NCBI GenBank assembly: GCA_030323885.1
Contig: JASIRB010003059.1
Span: forward strand, 16,745 to 80,744
From: Branchipolynoe longqiensis
Taxonomy: Eukaryota > Annelida > Polychaeta > Phyllodocida > Polynoidae
Length of the DNA stretch: 64,000 nt
Direction: 5' to 3'
Part shown: piece by piece, positions 32,532 through 42,731 of the stretch
How positions within the stretch are numbered: the stretch's first letter is position 1
Layout of the letters: each line of letters starts with the position of its first letter
The notes under the pieces: model-generated
What the model was told of the DNA's origin: nothing
The model's database searches: none
The model's input: the letters and a program-made list of their open reading frames with translations, nothing else
Program-made: the position numbers and the translations under genes

Positions 32532-34082
32532 TTATGCGGCATTGGTCACATACAAGGTACAGGGCGACCTGGGAGAGGTGGGCGCGACTGAGGGCATCGG
32601 CGGGCACAAGCTCGGCACATGGCTTGTGCCGCACACTGATATTGAAGGAGCCAAGGGCAGCGACCAACCAGATCTCCCTGGCACAAGCGCCGAGGGTGGG
32701 GTCATCGCGCGGCCGGTCTCGAGGGCCTGGGCCGACGCCGCGTTGTCGGTGTTCACCACCACCTCGTAGCCTCCAGGGGCATCGGGCTTGAGTGCCTGGA
32801 CCGCCATGACGAGGTTCATGGCCTCGAGCTCATGGATGGTGGGGAACGCAGCACAGAACTCATCATCGTACTGATCGGCGAAGCATGCCGTCCTTGAGAA
32901 GCCCTGTGAGGCATGAGTCGCACTCAATGACCCACTGAGGGCACACGTGGGGGGGAGGAGGCAGATGCCGTTGCCGCCTGCCGCAAAGTCGCGGAACCAA
33001 CGGACGTCCTTCTTGAGGTCGGGGTCGATGCCCGCGGCGCCCGCCGTGGGGGCGGCCCTGAGGATTTGGAGGATTTGCGCCATGAACCTTCTGCCAGGTA
33101 GTATACAGGTGCTTATGTGGGCCAGGTGGCCGACGAGCCGCTGCAGCGCCCTTCTGGTGAGGGCGGGCCGGTCGAGCCAGCGCTCGCACTCCTCGATCAC
33201 CTCGCAGAGTTTCTGGTCGGGGATGCGTAGCACCATGGCCTCGGTGTCGCACTCGATGCCGAGCCAGAGGAGACGCACAGTGGGCGGCCAGCACTTATCT
33301 GGCGCCAAGGAGACCCCGAGGGAGGCGCAGAGTTCCCGAATGCCGTCGAAGGCGCGCATCGCCGCGAGGAATGAGGCCTCGCAGCCGACGAAGTCATGCA
33401 CATATACGGTGCTGTAGTAACTGCGCTGCGCAAGGGCCCAAACGACCGCAGCGGTGACGCGGACGCAGGCGGCGCCCGAGGTCCTGCAGCCGAAGGGCAG
33501 CGCGATATCCAGGTAGAGCTGCCCGTCGATCGTGATGCCGAAGAGCGGGACGGAGAAGGGGTCAGCCAGGAGCTGCCGTTAGGCCTGGGAGACGTCGGCC
33601 GACCAGCAGAATGAGCCCCTGCCCTCCTGCACGACGCGGCGTCCGAGGTCAGAGGCAGAAGGCAGCTTGTAAAGGTGCGGCTGACCGAGGTACTCCTTCC
33701 TTGGGATGGTCGCATTACGCTGCGGCCCGGTGGGTAGGAAAGGTCCACGATGACGCGGCGCTTGCCCGGGGTGGACTTCGGGCGCATCATAATCGGGCTG
33801 CACTGGGCCCAGGGCGTGAGGGGGGAACCGCGAAGGGGTCATGGTGGGGTGACCCGCCATCGCGATGATTTCGATCCTGACTGCGTTAATTGCTGCCTCG
33901 TCTCTCCAGCCGTTCGGGAGCCTGCTGTCCGCTATGCGGGTGAACGCCTCCTCTGAATAGCGTCGGACGACGGGCCAGGCTAGCGTACAATTGTCCTGGG
34001 CTACCATTTCTTTGTGGTTGGAGAGCACCGCTAGGCCGTTCGCCGGGAACGCGCGCTGGTGCTCTAGCCACTTGAGGCCCAA
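32532..34082 (-). pseudogene. RT-RNase H of YR1, frameshifted
   Basis: DIRS-type reverse transcriptase. Pieces in different frames: PRKEYLGQPHLYKLPSASDL and FCWSADVSQA followed by a TAA where relatives have Tyr (33.58-33.8 kb); PGKRRVIVDLSYPPG (33.75 kb); YVHDFVG at 33390-33410, where YxDD is expected. RNase H follows (VVVNTDNAASAQALETG); its C-terminal HKPCAELVPADALSRAH is in a further frame at ~32.6 kb. The YxHD change plus the stop make it non-functional. Confidence 0.85.
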
Positions 34083-34088
34083 CGCGTA

Positions 34089-34952
34089 CTACTCCCGCGT
34101 CGCCTCCCCCTTCTTAACCGCCTTTCCCTCATCCCCCCCGCTCCACAAGGCCATATTTATTTGAAATACCTTTCTTCCGTGCGTGGGCTTTGCCGCCGCC
34201 GCCGCGACGATGAGGCATACCGCCTCCTCGGCTGTCGAACGGGCGCCCCTCTCGTAGTCGCCGTCATCATGTTGTCGGCGGTGGGTGGCGTGCCGGCCGG
34301 GGGCGTGCACGGTGTCGGGGCGCCGGACGCGGTGCCGGGGCGGGGTGGGGGATGCGGACAACCAGGCGTTGACCAGGCTTGCGTCGGCGATTCGTCCTGG
34401 GTGGGATCCGTTGCGGCTCCTCACTGGAGCTGGCGATGGGGAGGCCGGCGAGAGCGATTGGGCCTGGCTGTGGCATTGGTGTTCCTGCACCGGGGCCCAG
34501 GGGCGACTCGGCGGGTTGCATGGCGTTGATGGAGCCACTGCGGGCGGGTCTGGGTGGTGCATGTTGGCGGCTACTGCCGCCATCGCTGCGGTGGCTTCCG
34601 TGAGCACCTTGCTCTGCGCCGCCATCACCGCCCTCTGCTCCGCCGCCTCCCGCCTCTGGTCGGCCGCTTGCCTTTCGAGTGCGCCCCATCGCCTCTCGAT
34701 GGCGTCGATGGACGCCTGCATTCTGAGGAGACCGTCGGCTTGCTTCGCCTTTGCCGTCGGCTTCCATGTGCGGGCCGACTGCCGAGGGGGAGGCGAGGGC
34801 CGGGCCGGCGGCGTGGGCGGCTGCATGGACGCGCCGCCATCTTGCGAGTTGGTTAGATCGCTCGTGTCGACTAGTGGCGTTGCGGTCGCCTTCTTTGTGG
34901 TGCGCTTGGTGGGGCGGCCTCTAGGTGTGGCGGCCCTGCGGGTTCTTTGCAT
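34089..34952 (-). CDS. YR1 ORF1 (gag-like)
   Basis: An open frame of 288 codons from the first Met outside the terminal repeat (MQRTRRAATPRGRPTKRTTK). Basic N-terminus, Pro/Ser-rich linker, then a probable coiled coil (ADGLLRMQASIDAIERRWGA then LERQAADQRREAAEQRAVMA), then Pro/Ala-rich sequence. No zinc knuckle. Position before RT and composition fit the nucleocapsid-like ORF1 of YR retrotransposons. It is the least damaged ORF of the element. Confidence 0.6.
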   Translation of the reverse strand: MQRTRRAATPRGRPTKRTTKKATATPLVDTSDLTNSQDGGASMQPPTPPARPSPPPRQSARTWKPTAKAKQADGLLRMQASIDAIERRWGALERQAADQRREAAEQRAVMAAQSKVLTEATAAMAAVAANMHHPDPPAVAPSTPCNPPSRPWAPVQEHQCHSQAQSLSPASPSPAPVRSRNGSHPGRIADASLVNAWLSASPTPPRHRVRRPDTVHAPGRHATHRRQHDDGDYERGARSTAEEAVCLIVAAAAAKPTHGRKVFQINMALWSGGDEGKAVKKGEATRE

Positions 34953-35027
34953 CTTTATGCGTGACGTGGGAGCCTTTTTAATCTTTTTAAAGCTTTTTGA
35001 CGTGGGTGATACGTGGGCGGAGACGGG

Positions 35028-35297
35028 AGTGGTAGATAGTGTCCAAGGATCAATTGACCTGGTCCACGTCTGTGGAGGGAGAAGGAGCACTCTGGGAGGA
35101 GGTAGGCCCAGGAGCCGACCCCCTGGAGTGTTAAAAAGAGGGTGGGCGGGCATGGTAAATCCATGCAGGAGGAGTCTGGAGCCCGAATGCGGGTCAGGCG
35201 GGGGGAGGGGAAGGAGGAGGAGGGAGCATGCGGTGCTTGGGGACGTGACCGTCTCGGGCTTCCCGCCGGATCGACCACAATTCGGAAATTATGGGCT
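35028..35297 (-). repeat. YR1 terminal repeat, Q-P copy
   Basis: The element's 5' end (A1 position): Q then P read on the plus strand, without R. P is almost identical to the copy at 31251-31412. Confidence 0.8.
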
Positions 35298-35627
35298 AAT
35301 TGGTTTTGACCATTACATACCGAAAAATATGCTGGCCCCATTTACCATAAAACGACCCATATGTATAATACATTATACCACATATACATATATAAAGATA
35401 ATATATAAATGCATTATACATGTTGCCCATGCTAACATGAGTAATTTGCTACACGAGGCAACAGGCAGCTTATCGCGCACCTTGATATGGGAGGTAAAAG
35501 TGACACATATTCGACGTGTTCATTGGCACGGTGATTTCGATCAGCTGTTGATAGTCACTGCTCCCGCAGAAAATTTGTCTTCAAGTGCACAATTCTACTC
35601 AAATCGTCTCATACATCACTCTGGAAC

Positions 35628-35871
35628 ATGCCTGCTGGAAGGAAGAAGCATGGCCGTCCATCCCTTTCATGTGAAACAACTAAAAAGGGAAGGAAGATAC
35701 CTTGGAAATCAGCGCAGTCTTCGTCTTGTGCGCAGGCCAACGTCCAAGAACAAATGTCAGATGATGTGGGATCGAATTGTGTGCCAATGGCCACACCCAC
35801 ACCTCCCGTGCTACAAGTTCCTGCACTCCAACAAGAGACGTTAAATCGGCTGAGAGAAGAAAACACACATA
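35628..35871 (+). pseudogene. YR2 ORF1 N-terminus
   Basis: About 81 codons starting MPAGRKKHGRPSLSCETTKK, basic then Gln/Pro-rich, ending with a helical stretch (LQQETLNRLREENTHI). The frame is broken by the remnant of the Ty3 5' LTR. Assignment to YR2 rests on position, orientation and resemblance to basic ORF1 starts of such elements, so it is tentative. Confidence 0.5.
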
Positions 35872-35914
35872 TCAGTATCCAGAAGACAAAGTGTTCAGAC
35901 GTTGTACTTTCATA
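35872..35914 (+). repeat. 5' LTR remnant of Ty3 copy 3 plus primer-binding site
   Basis: Matches the last 43 bases of the 3' LTR (CAGTATCCAGAAG, GTTGTACTTTCA). It is followed at once by TGGTGTCAGA (35915-35924), the tRNA-Leu-type primer-binding site shared by these Ty3 copies. Confidence 0.9.
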
Positions 35915-35933
35915 TGGTGTCAGATAAGGAAGA

Positions 35934-37271
35934 ATGCCGCTCGCTAATACATTGCCAGGTTTGCGGCCGCCTGGTCAGCTTGTCCTCAGCCACAATGCGA
36001 GATCGAACTGGAAAACATGGATCAGAGCATATGACATATATGCCACAGCTGCAGGTGTCATAATGAAGACAGAACGAGTGCAATGCTGCATCTTTCTTCA
36101 CGTTGCTGGCGAGGAGGCGCAAAAGGTTTTCGCCAATATGGATATCACGCTCGCTGATCAAGACAAGATCGGGCCACGCACGGAGGCATTTCGAACATAT
36201 TGTGTAGGCAAATGCAGTCTTATCATCACAAGATATAAGTTTAATACGCATAATCAGGCTACAGAAAATATGTCTACGTACATCACAGCATTGAGAGACA
36301 GGGTAAAGGATTGCGAATATGGTACGGTGGAGGAGTCGCTGTTGCGCGATCGGTTAGTGGCTGGTGTGAGAAGTGTGAATTTGCTGCAAACTACTGAGTT
36401 AACTTTGGAAAAATGTGTCAGTATTTGTGAAATGAGTGAGTTCAGTTCAGATATGGTGGAGGACACCAAGTCAGACGCGGAAAGTAAGGAGATTGATTTT
36501 ATAAGGAACTATGCTACTGCGTGTACCGGTGCACCGGCGGTTCGGTCATCGGTGACGCCATCTTGGAAATTGCCATCTTGGAATGCCGCCGGCACCGATG
36601 TGGGAGAGTTCGGGATCCGCTGCCAGAACTGTGGTTATGAACACCGCCAGGGAGTCTGCCCAGCGAAAGGCAAAGCTTGCATAGCCTGCAAGAAGATCGG
36701 GCACTTCGGTAAGGTCTGCAGGAGCAGACTGAGCAGAGTCAACGAGCTTACCGTTGAAGAGCCTGACCCCCACAATGCTGAGCAAGACCCGGATCCGGCA
36801 GAGGTCAATGTGCTGGCAACGGATCTGTTTGTCGGTGCCGTGGACCGCGGTGCCGAGCAAGATGCCGAGCTGTGGCACGCGATCGTTCGGGTGAACGGTT
36901 GTCCTGTCAAGTTCAAGCTCGGCACCGGGTCGAGGTACGTCTTTGACAGAGTTGCTCCGGGGCGGCTGACGAAAACCAGGTGTTCGTTGGTGACGTTCTC
37001 GGGTCATCGGATCACTCCTGACGGGGAGGCGATGCTGGACGTCGGCGACAGAGTGCTCAAGTTCCAAGTGGTACAGAACTGTCAGCCTATTTTGGGCAAG
37101 CAGGCTTGTGTGACATTGAACCTGCTGGTGCGTGTGGATGAGGTGCACTGTGCTGTGCCGACGAACATTTCCAAGCCGATGAACAGTCCCAGCGCTCAGG
37201 GTAAGCGAATACAAAGATGTGTTTCAGGGTTTGGGGTTGATCAAAGCAAATGCTGTCATTCATGTCAATAA
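35934..37271 (+). pseudogene. Ty3 gag-protease (copy 3)
   Basis: 446 codons. Gag core (NWKTWIRAYDIYATAAG, ERVQCCIFLHVAGEEAQKV), zinc knuckles CQNCGYEHRQGVC and CIACKKIGHFGKVC (residues ~225-260), then protease. The protease active-site triplet, LDSGS or LDTGL in copies 1 and 2, reads KLGTGS here: the catalytic Asp is Gly. After LGKQACVTLNL the frame drifts, and Pol continues in the +1 frame. In copies 1 and 2 this region is one frame, so this is a probable frameshift mutation and not programmed. Start chosen as the first Met 20 bases after the primer site. Confidence 0.85.
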
Positions 37272-39831
37272 ATCTGTACAACCTGTTATTGATCCGCCTA
37301 GATGGATTCCGTTTGCCACTCAGGGTAAGGTACGTAGTGAGCTTGATCGCATGGTAGAGTTAGGCGTCATAGTTGAACAAGATGAACCTACCGAGTGGGT
37401 TAACTCCATAACTATCGTAAAAAAAACAACCAAGATAAGGGTTTGTCTGGATCCGACTAAGTTGAACAAGGCGATAAAGAGAGGGCCTTTCCCTACCAAA
37501 ACGATTGACGAAATTATTGGCAAAACGGCAGATGCGAAATATTTTTCAGTTTTGGATGCAATGACAGGTTATTGCCAGATAGAGTTAGATGAAGAAAGTT
37601 CACGTCTGTGCACGTTCAATACTCCGTGGGGCCGGTACAGGTACACCCGCTTGCCTTTTGGCATCAAAACAGCTGGTGACATTTTTATTCAGGAAATGCA
37701 CCGTGTCATGGGCGATATCCCCGGTATCGGGATAGTCACGGACGACATTTTGGTATATGGGTCAATGGTTGAGGAGCACAACGAGCGGCTCCGAGCTAGG
37801 TCGGTTAACCTTAAATTGAACGAAACAAAATCTTTGCTATGTAGGACTACAGTGAAGTATGTAGGTCATCAACTTACCCAGCAGGGTGTGAAGCCTGATC
37901 CAGACAGAGTGCAAGCAATAATCGACATGCCAGAGCCGTGTGACAAACAAGGCGCCCAAAGGTTCCTGGACATGGTTGGATATGTACACAAGTTTATACC
38001 CAACATGTCCGAGATAGCCAAACCACTACGCACGCTCCTGGCTAAGGACGTCGCGTGGCACTGGCAGACCGAACAGCAGGGCGCGTTTGATAAGTTGAAG
38101 GAAAAGTTAAGAACTGCTCATGTGTTGTCATATTACAATGTTAAGAAACCCATTGTTATCCAAGTAGATGCTTGTCAGTCAGGGTTAGGTGCCGTGTTGA
38201 TGCAAGATGACAAGCCAATCACACTCGCATCTCGTGCGCTTAACTCAGCGCAGTGTGGCTATGCCACTATTGAAAAAGAAATGCTCGCCATATGTGTCGG
38301 ATGCCAGAGGTTTCATGACTATATCTTTGGCAAGGAAGTTCAGATTCAAACGGACCACAAGCCGTTAGTGGTGATAATGCAGAAACCAATTCATAAACTT
38401 TCGGCTAAGATGCAGAGAATGCGAATGCGGTTGCAAAATTATGATATTCAGCTATGTCATGTGAAGGGTTCGTTGATGCTTTTTGCAGAGACATTGTCCA
38501 GGGCGCATAGTGCCAAAGTAGGTCATGGTAACCTGTTCGATGACACGTTCTGCATTCCCGCAGTGGACATTCAATCGTCAAGTTTGTTGAGTAAGATTGT
38601 CAGAGAATATGAAAAGGATGTATCCATGTCCATGCTGATCTCACACATTGAAGATGGGTGGGACACTACATGCATACAGACACCGCCATGTCTGAGACAG
38701 TACATCCCACACAAACACGAGTCAACGATAGAAAATAATCTGGTCATGAAAGGCAATCGGGTGGTGGTTCCTCCGGGTCTCTGCGGTGAAATGATTGAGG
38801 CGTTACATGAGATACACTTGGGTGTGACAAAGTCCAAGCAGCTGGCGCGGGACTGTATGTTTTGGCCGAATATGAATAAGCAAATTGAAGATAAAGTCAG
38901 TCGGTGTGACACTTGCCAAAACAACCGGAAAAGTTTGCATAATGAACCGTTGATAAATCACCCGATCGCCTGTCAACCGTATGAAAAAGTCGGTGCAGAC
39001 TTGTTTGAGTTAAACCGTAAGAATTACCTGATAACTGTAGATTATTACACGAAATATCCAGAGGTGACGCTGTTGGGCGATACGTCGTCTGTCACTGTTA
39101 TTGAAGCATTGAAGGATAATTTTGCAAGGCATGGTATTCCTAGTCAGGTTATTTCGGACAATGGTCCGCAGTTTAAGAGCCATGAGTATATGGAATTTGC
39201 ACACCACTATGGGTTTAAGGCCGTGTATCCCAGTCCACAGTACCCTCTCAGTAATGGGCAGGTGGAACGGTTTGTGCAAACAGTCAAGGACAAGTTAAAG
39301 AAGTGCGAGAAGACTGATTCAGATTTTCAGTTAGCTTTGCTGAATTATCGTAACACTCCATTGCCCATCTTGAATGCATCTCCGGCTCAGCTGCTCATGA
39401 GCAGGAGGCTGAGAGGTAGATTGCCAATGGTAGAAGAACTTTTGGTACCCGAAACGCAAAATCCAAAGAAGGTCCAGACGGCAAAACAGCAGCAAAGTCA
39501 GAAAGCATTTCATGACAAGAAGTGTGGAAAGCCGCACAAACCTATGAAAGTCAGAGATAAAGTAAAATACAAGAATCATGCTGGGGAATGGAAAAAAGGG
39601 GTTATTTTGGGTCAGACTGGTATTTCTGGGAGAGAATATAAAATTTTGAACGAGTCAGGTAATATGTTATATCGAAACCGAGTGCAGATTATTGGGGCGC
39701 CTTTGGGGGGGCGGCCCGAACTGGTCGGGCAAACGCAAACTAGGTCAGCATCATTGCCGAATGTAAACAGTGCGGCTAATCTAAGTAGGTCAGGTCGGCT
39801 GATTAGGCCGGCGAGCAGGTTAGACCTGTAG
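37219..39831 (+). CDS. Ty3 Pol: RT, RNase H and integrase (copy 3)
   Basis: 870 uninterrupted codons. RT (residues ~60-230): FSVLDAMTGYCQIELD, RLPFGIKTAGDIF, VTDDILVYG. RNase H (~300-420): IQVDACQSGLGAVLM, IEKEMLAIC, IQTDHKPLV, FAETLSRAHS. Integrase: HEIHLGVTKSKQLARD with CDTCQ (HHCC), then ITVDYYTKYPEV, ISDNGPQFKS and NGQVERFVQT (DD-E), and a C-terminal VRDKVKYKN segment. Compared with copy 1, about seven residues are missing after NERLRA in the RT. All catalytic residues appear present, but expression would need the broken gag-protease frame. Confidence 0.9.
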   Translation: MFQGLGLIKANAVIHVNKSVQPVIDPPRWIPFATQGKVRSELDRMVELGVIVEQDEPTEWVNSITIVKKTTKIRVCLDPTKLNKAIKRGPFPTKTIDEIIGKTADAKYFSVLDAMTGYCQIELDEESSRLCTFNTPWGRYRYTRLPFGIKTAGDIFIQEMHRVMGDIPGIGIVTDDILVYGSMVEEHNERLRARSVNLKLNETKSLLCRTTVKYVGHQLTQQGVKPDPDRVQAIIDMPEPCDKQGAQRFLDMVGYVHKFIPNMSEIAKPLRTLLAKDVAWHWQTEQQGAFDKLKEKLRTAHVLSYYNVKKPIVIQVDACQSGLGAVLMQDDKPITLASRALNSAQCGYATIEKEMLAICVGCQRFHDYIFGKEVQIQTDHKPLVVIMQKPIHKLSAKMQRMRMRLQNYDIQLCHVKGSLMLFAETLSRAHSAKVGHGNLFDDTFCIPAVDIQSSSLLSKIVREYEKDVSMSMLISHIEDGWDTTCIQTPPCLRQYIPHKHESTIENNLVMKGNRVVVPPGLCGEMIEALHEIHLGVTKSKQLARDCMFWPNMNKQIEDKVSRCDTCQNNRKSLHNEPLINHPIACQPYEKVGADLFELNRKNYLITVDYYTKYPEVTLLGDTSSVTVIEALKDNFARHGIPSQVISDNGPQFKSHEYMEFAHHYGFKAVYPSPQYPLSNGQVERFVQTVKDKLKKCEKTDSDFQLALLNYRNTPLPILNASPAQLLMSRRLRGRLPMVEELLVPETQNPKKVQTAKQQQSQKAFHDKKCGKPHKPMKVRDKVKYKNHAGEWKKGVILGQTGISGREYKILNESGNMLYRNRVQIIGAPLGGRPELVGQTQTRSASLPNVNSAANLSRSGRLIRPASRLDL

Positions 39832-40119
39832 TAGCTCAGTGTAGATGGAGTGTTTACACGTATAGCATGTGCATGTAGGATTAAGTTATATTTTCAGCTG
39901 TGTGTTTTGATATTGAATGTTTGATGGACAATTTATAATGTGAGGCATTATGGCCGGACAGTGAAGGACTTCAGTGCCATACGGCACTTGGACATTTGCA
40001 AGGACTTGTGTTTCAGTTAAGTACGCATATATGTTATTGTGCATTCGTTTGACTGTTATATGGTATGTTGATGGTTATTTTGAAACCTTTCATGTTTCAG
40101 AAATACTTTGAGGGGGGGA

Positions 40120-40310
40120 TGTCATATATGCGTAATAGACATATAGCTATGTGGCTAATATATGTTAACGAGATGCAGAGTTTGAGACAAAGGATTATGC
40201 TAATGAGATGACGTCATGGAAAGTTTAGCCGGCGGGTTGAGCGAGCCCTAGGCCGTGAATAAACCATTCAGTATCCAGAAGTCAAAGTGTTCAGACGTTG
40301 TACTTTCACA
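40120..40310 (+). repeat. 3' LTR of Ty3 copy 3 with polypurine tract
   Basis: TGTCATATATGCG...CTTTCACA, 191 bp, directly preceded by the polypurine tract GAGGGGGGGA (40110-40119). GTGAATAAACC near 40255 contains an AATAAA signal. Confidence 0.9.
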
Positions 40311-41184
40311 CTTAGCTGCAGATTCAGACTTACGCATTAACAAATTCATCAGCAAAGAAAAGCAATTAGGTGCACTCTTAGGCCCATTTAATGTTCCCCC
40401 ATTTACTCCGTGGTTTCAAATAAGCCCAATGATGACAAGGCCAAAAAAGAACTCAGAGGATAAAAGAATAATAATCGACCTTAGTTTCCCACTAGGTAAG
40501 AGTGTTAACGCCGGGATAGTGAAAGGTTTCTATCTAGGATCTCAATTTAACTTCTCCCTACCATGGGTTTCAACTCTAACAGATAGACTTACAAAAATAG
40601 GTAATGATGCATGGCTATGGGGAGCAGACCTGGCAAGAGCTTATAGACAGTTCAGGGTCTGCCCATTATCAACACCATTATTAGGCTTATCACTGAATAA
40701 TACTTATTTTATAGACATCGCCCCACCATTCGGGTGTAGAACATCAGAACTAGCATGCGCCCATACAACAAGAGCCATTGTCAGGCTCTTAAGACAGGAA
40801 GAATTCTTTAGCCTTTGCTACCTGGATGACTTCGTAGGACTAGAAAGTACTAAAGAAAAGGCAATCAAAGCATATGATTATTTCAAGCAACTGACAACAA
40901 AATTAGGCCTTACCCTAGTGGAAGAAAAGTGCACCTCATCAACCACCTCATTAACTTGGCTAGGCTTTGTAATTAACACAAGCATTATGACAGTAATGTT
41001 ACCCAAACAAAAGATACAAGAAGCGCTGACAGAATGTAAGGCCTGGAAAGATAAGTCCTTGGCTTCTTGTAAGCAAATACAAAGCCTAGCGGGTAAACTA
41101 CATTTAGCAAAATGCATTAAGCCAGCAACTACGTTCTCAAATAGAGTACTAGCAGCACTTAGGGTAGCCCCTTATATGGGTTGA
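40311..41184 (+). pseudogene. YR2 reverse transcriptase
   Basis: DIRS/Ngaro-type RT of about 290 codons. Motifs: FTPWFQISPMMTRPKK, KRIIIDLSFPLGKSV, WGADLARAYRQFRVCPL, PPFGCRTSELACAHTTRA, and the catalytic box SLCYLDDFVG. Thumb region WLGFVINTSIMTVMLPKQK. An upstream Met in the Ty3 LTR extends the open frame but is not native. A stop at 41182-41184 separates it from RNase H. The catalytic Asp pair is intact, unlike YR1. Confidence 0.9.
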
Positions 41185-41282
41185 TATAAATACGATCCGA
41201 GTCTATTGCTTGACCTGGAATGGTTTGAGAAATTCGCACATGACTTTAACAATGTTCAACTAATCCCTCTTCTTCCAGATCT

Positions 41283-41479
41283 AGTTGGGTTATTGAATGC
41301 GACTCAACATTGAAAGCTGGAGGAGCCTATTCTCCTCAGGCTTTCTATTCGGTGAGGTACCCTGCCCAGGTAACTGAGCTAAACATGTCAATTACACAAC
41401 TAGAAGCACTCAATCTGGTACATGCGGCTACATTTCTTCTTCCTGAGAAATCACATGATTTCAAAGTAGTTGTAAATTC
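41283..41479 (+). pseudogene. YR2 RNase H, first half
   Basis: Reads SWVIECDSTLKAGGAYSPQA and ITQLEALNLVHAATFL in one frame, ending KVVVN exactly where the LINE begins. Catalytic Asp and Glu positions are visible. Continued at 43876. Confidence 0.8.
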
Positions 41480-41489
41480 TTAGCAACCC

Positions 41490-42720
41490 AAATCAAGAAT
41501 AGAGCCAATTCTGCAGTCAGGTATGCAAAAGCTAGGTACATACAGTCTGAAGTCCTACGAAATACAGACGATCCCCAGAGATTTTGGAGAGTCATACAGA
41601 GCATAGCCCCGGAAACCACCCCAACTATCTCCAGCTTAGTGGATGAGTTAACAGGGGACAAATTAACAACTCAAGAAACACCTGAAAAGATAAATAACTA
41701 CTTCATAGAGATAGGGGAGAAGTTAGTAGATAAACTAGACAATATACCAGAAAAAGATAAAGTTAACATAGTAAAGCCAAATGCAGTCAGATATGACATA
41801 AGGGTGGTAACTAAGGAAAAAGTACTTAAAAAGATAAGGGCTTCTCTGAATACAAATCATCAGAACTTAAAGATCTCAGCTCAAGGATACTAATTGATTC
41901 AATAACTATATTAATCAAAGAATTCACCCATATAGTAAACCTATCAATTGAAACGGGTATTTTCCCAGATGACTCGGAAGTTGCTACAGTTGTACCTATC
42001 CCAAAAGTCAGCAACCCTAAAACATGCAATGACCTCAGACCAATTTCTCTTCTACCCATAACTGGTAAAATAGTTGAGCAACTGATTCATGATCAAATAA
42101 AAACATTTTTTGAAGCAACAAACTACCTAGCAGATGAACAAAATGGCTTCAGGAAAGGCAGGTCCACAACCAAAGCACTCTGAACACTCCTTGATGTGCT
42201 TCTCAGTGCGATGGATTCTGGCAAACTTACCATAGCAGTATATATTGATTTAAAAAAAGCATTTGACACTATAGATCATAAAATCCTGTTGCAGAAGGTT
42301 GTCAAGAGTGGGTTCGGTTAAAAAACAGTAGCCTTTCTGACAAACTATCTTTCCAATCGAAAGCTAAGTACCAAACTAAATGGCATTGAGTCAACCTTAG
42401 GAAAGTAAAAACTGGAGTACCACAGGTATCAACACTGGGCCCCCTTCTATTCCTTCTGTTCATAAATCACTTACGCCAAGCACTGAGGCAAACAAAATGC
42501 ATTTTATTTGCTGATGACGCAGTCCAACTGGAATCAAACAGTAACTTAGCAAAAGCAGCAGAATTGAAAAATGAAAATTTGGCTATATGGTGCAAAGAAA
42601 ACTAATTAACTCTCAATATAATCAAAACTGAATACGTTATCTACGGCACCAAGAACAAGAAGGACAAAGCCCCAGAAGTCCAAATAAAGATTGGGAATGA
42701 AAGACTAAGGGAGATAGAGA
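41490..42720 (+). pseudogene. LINE B reverse transcriptase, multiply broken
   Basis: Pre-RT linker (VRYAKARYIQSEVLRNTDDP, FWRVIQSIAPE), then 41639-41893 (DELTGDKLTTQETPEKINNY), then KTCNDLRPISLLPITGKIVE, DEQNGFRKGRSTTKAL followed by a stop, and IAVYIDLKKAFDTIDHKILL. Frameshifts and at least three stops follow, before the FADD-type box region (~42490-42530: FIC..DDAVQLESN in the third frame). Confidence 0.8.
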
Positions 42721-42731
42721 CCTATAAATAT

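Larger units (their letters stand above)
31063..35297 (-). mobile_element. Ngaro-type tyrosine-recombinase retrotransposon (YR1)
   Basis: Minus-strand element with an ORF1 (34.1-35.0 kb), RT-RNase H (32.5-34.1 kb) and tyrosine recombinase (31.5-32.5 kb), framed by split direct repeats rather than LTRs. YR retrotransposons of the DIRS/Ngaro order integrate through a circular intermediate by recombinase, without an integrase. Direct split repeats favour Ngaro or PAT over DIRS proper. It is GC-rich in contrast to its AT-rich surroundings. Coding regions carry frameshifts and stops, so it appears dead. Confidence 0.85.
30166..35358. mobile_element. TIR element split by a Ngaro retrotransposon
   Basis: The outer ends are a 25-bp inverted repeat (GGGTCGTTTYATGGTAAATG then GGGCC), flanked by ATAT (30162-30165, 35359-35362). 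Without the retrotransposon the element is about 0.96 kb (30166-31062 plus 35298-35358). No transposase ORF was seen, so it is non-autonomous; the superfamily is undetermined. Confidence 0.7.
35872..40310 (+). mobile_element. Ty3-type LTR retrotransposon, copy 3 (nearly complete)
   Basis: Gag-protease (35934-37271) and an 870-codon Pol (37219-39831), followed by a polypurine tract and a 191-bp 3' LTR. The 5' LTR is reduced to its last 43 bases (35872-35914). This Pol is the most intact retroelement ORF in the window. It lies within the YR2 element. Losing most of the 5' LTR removes the promoter. Confidence 0.9.

Noticed and set aside
32100..33417. Plus-strand ORFs of 138-156 codons
   Set aside because: Antisense shadows of the YR1 RT and recombinase in high-GC sequence.
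34285..35844. 519-codon plus-strand ORF
   Set aside because: It is antisense to YR1 ORF1 and passes through terminal repeat and TIR sequence; GC-rich DNA leaves long antisense frames.
37150..37271. Programmed +1 frameshift between gag-protease and pol in Ty3 copy 3
   Set aside because: Copies 1 and 2 read this region in a single frame, so a mutation is more likely than a recoding signal.
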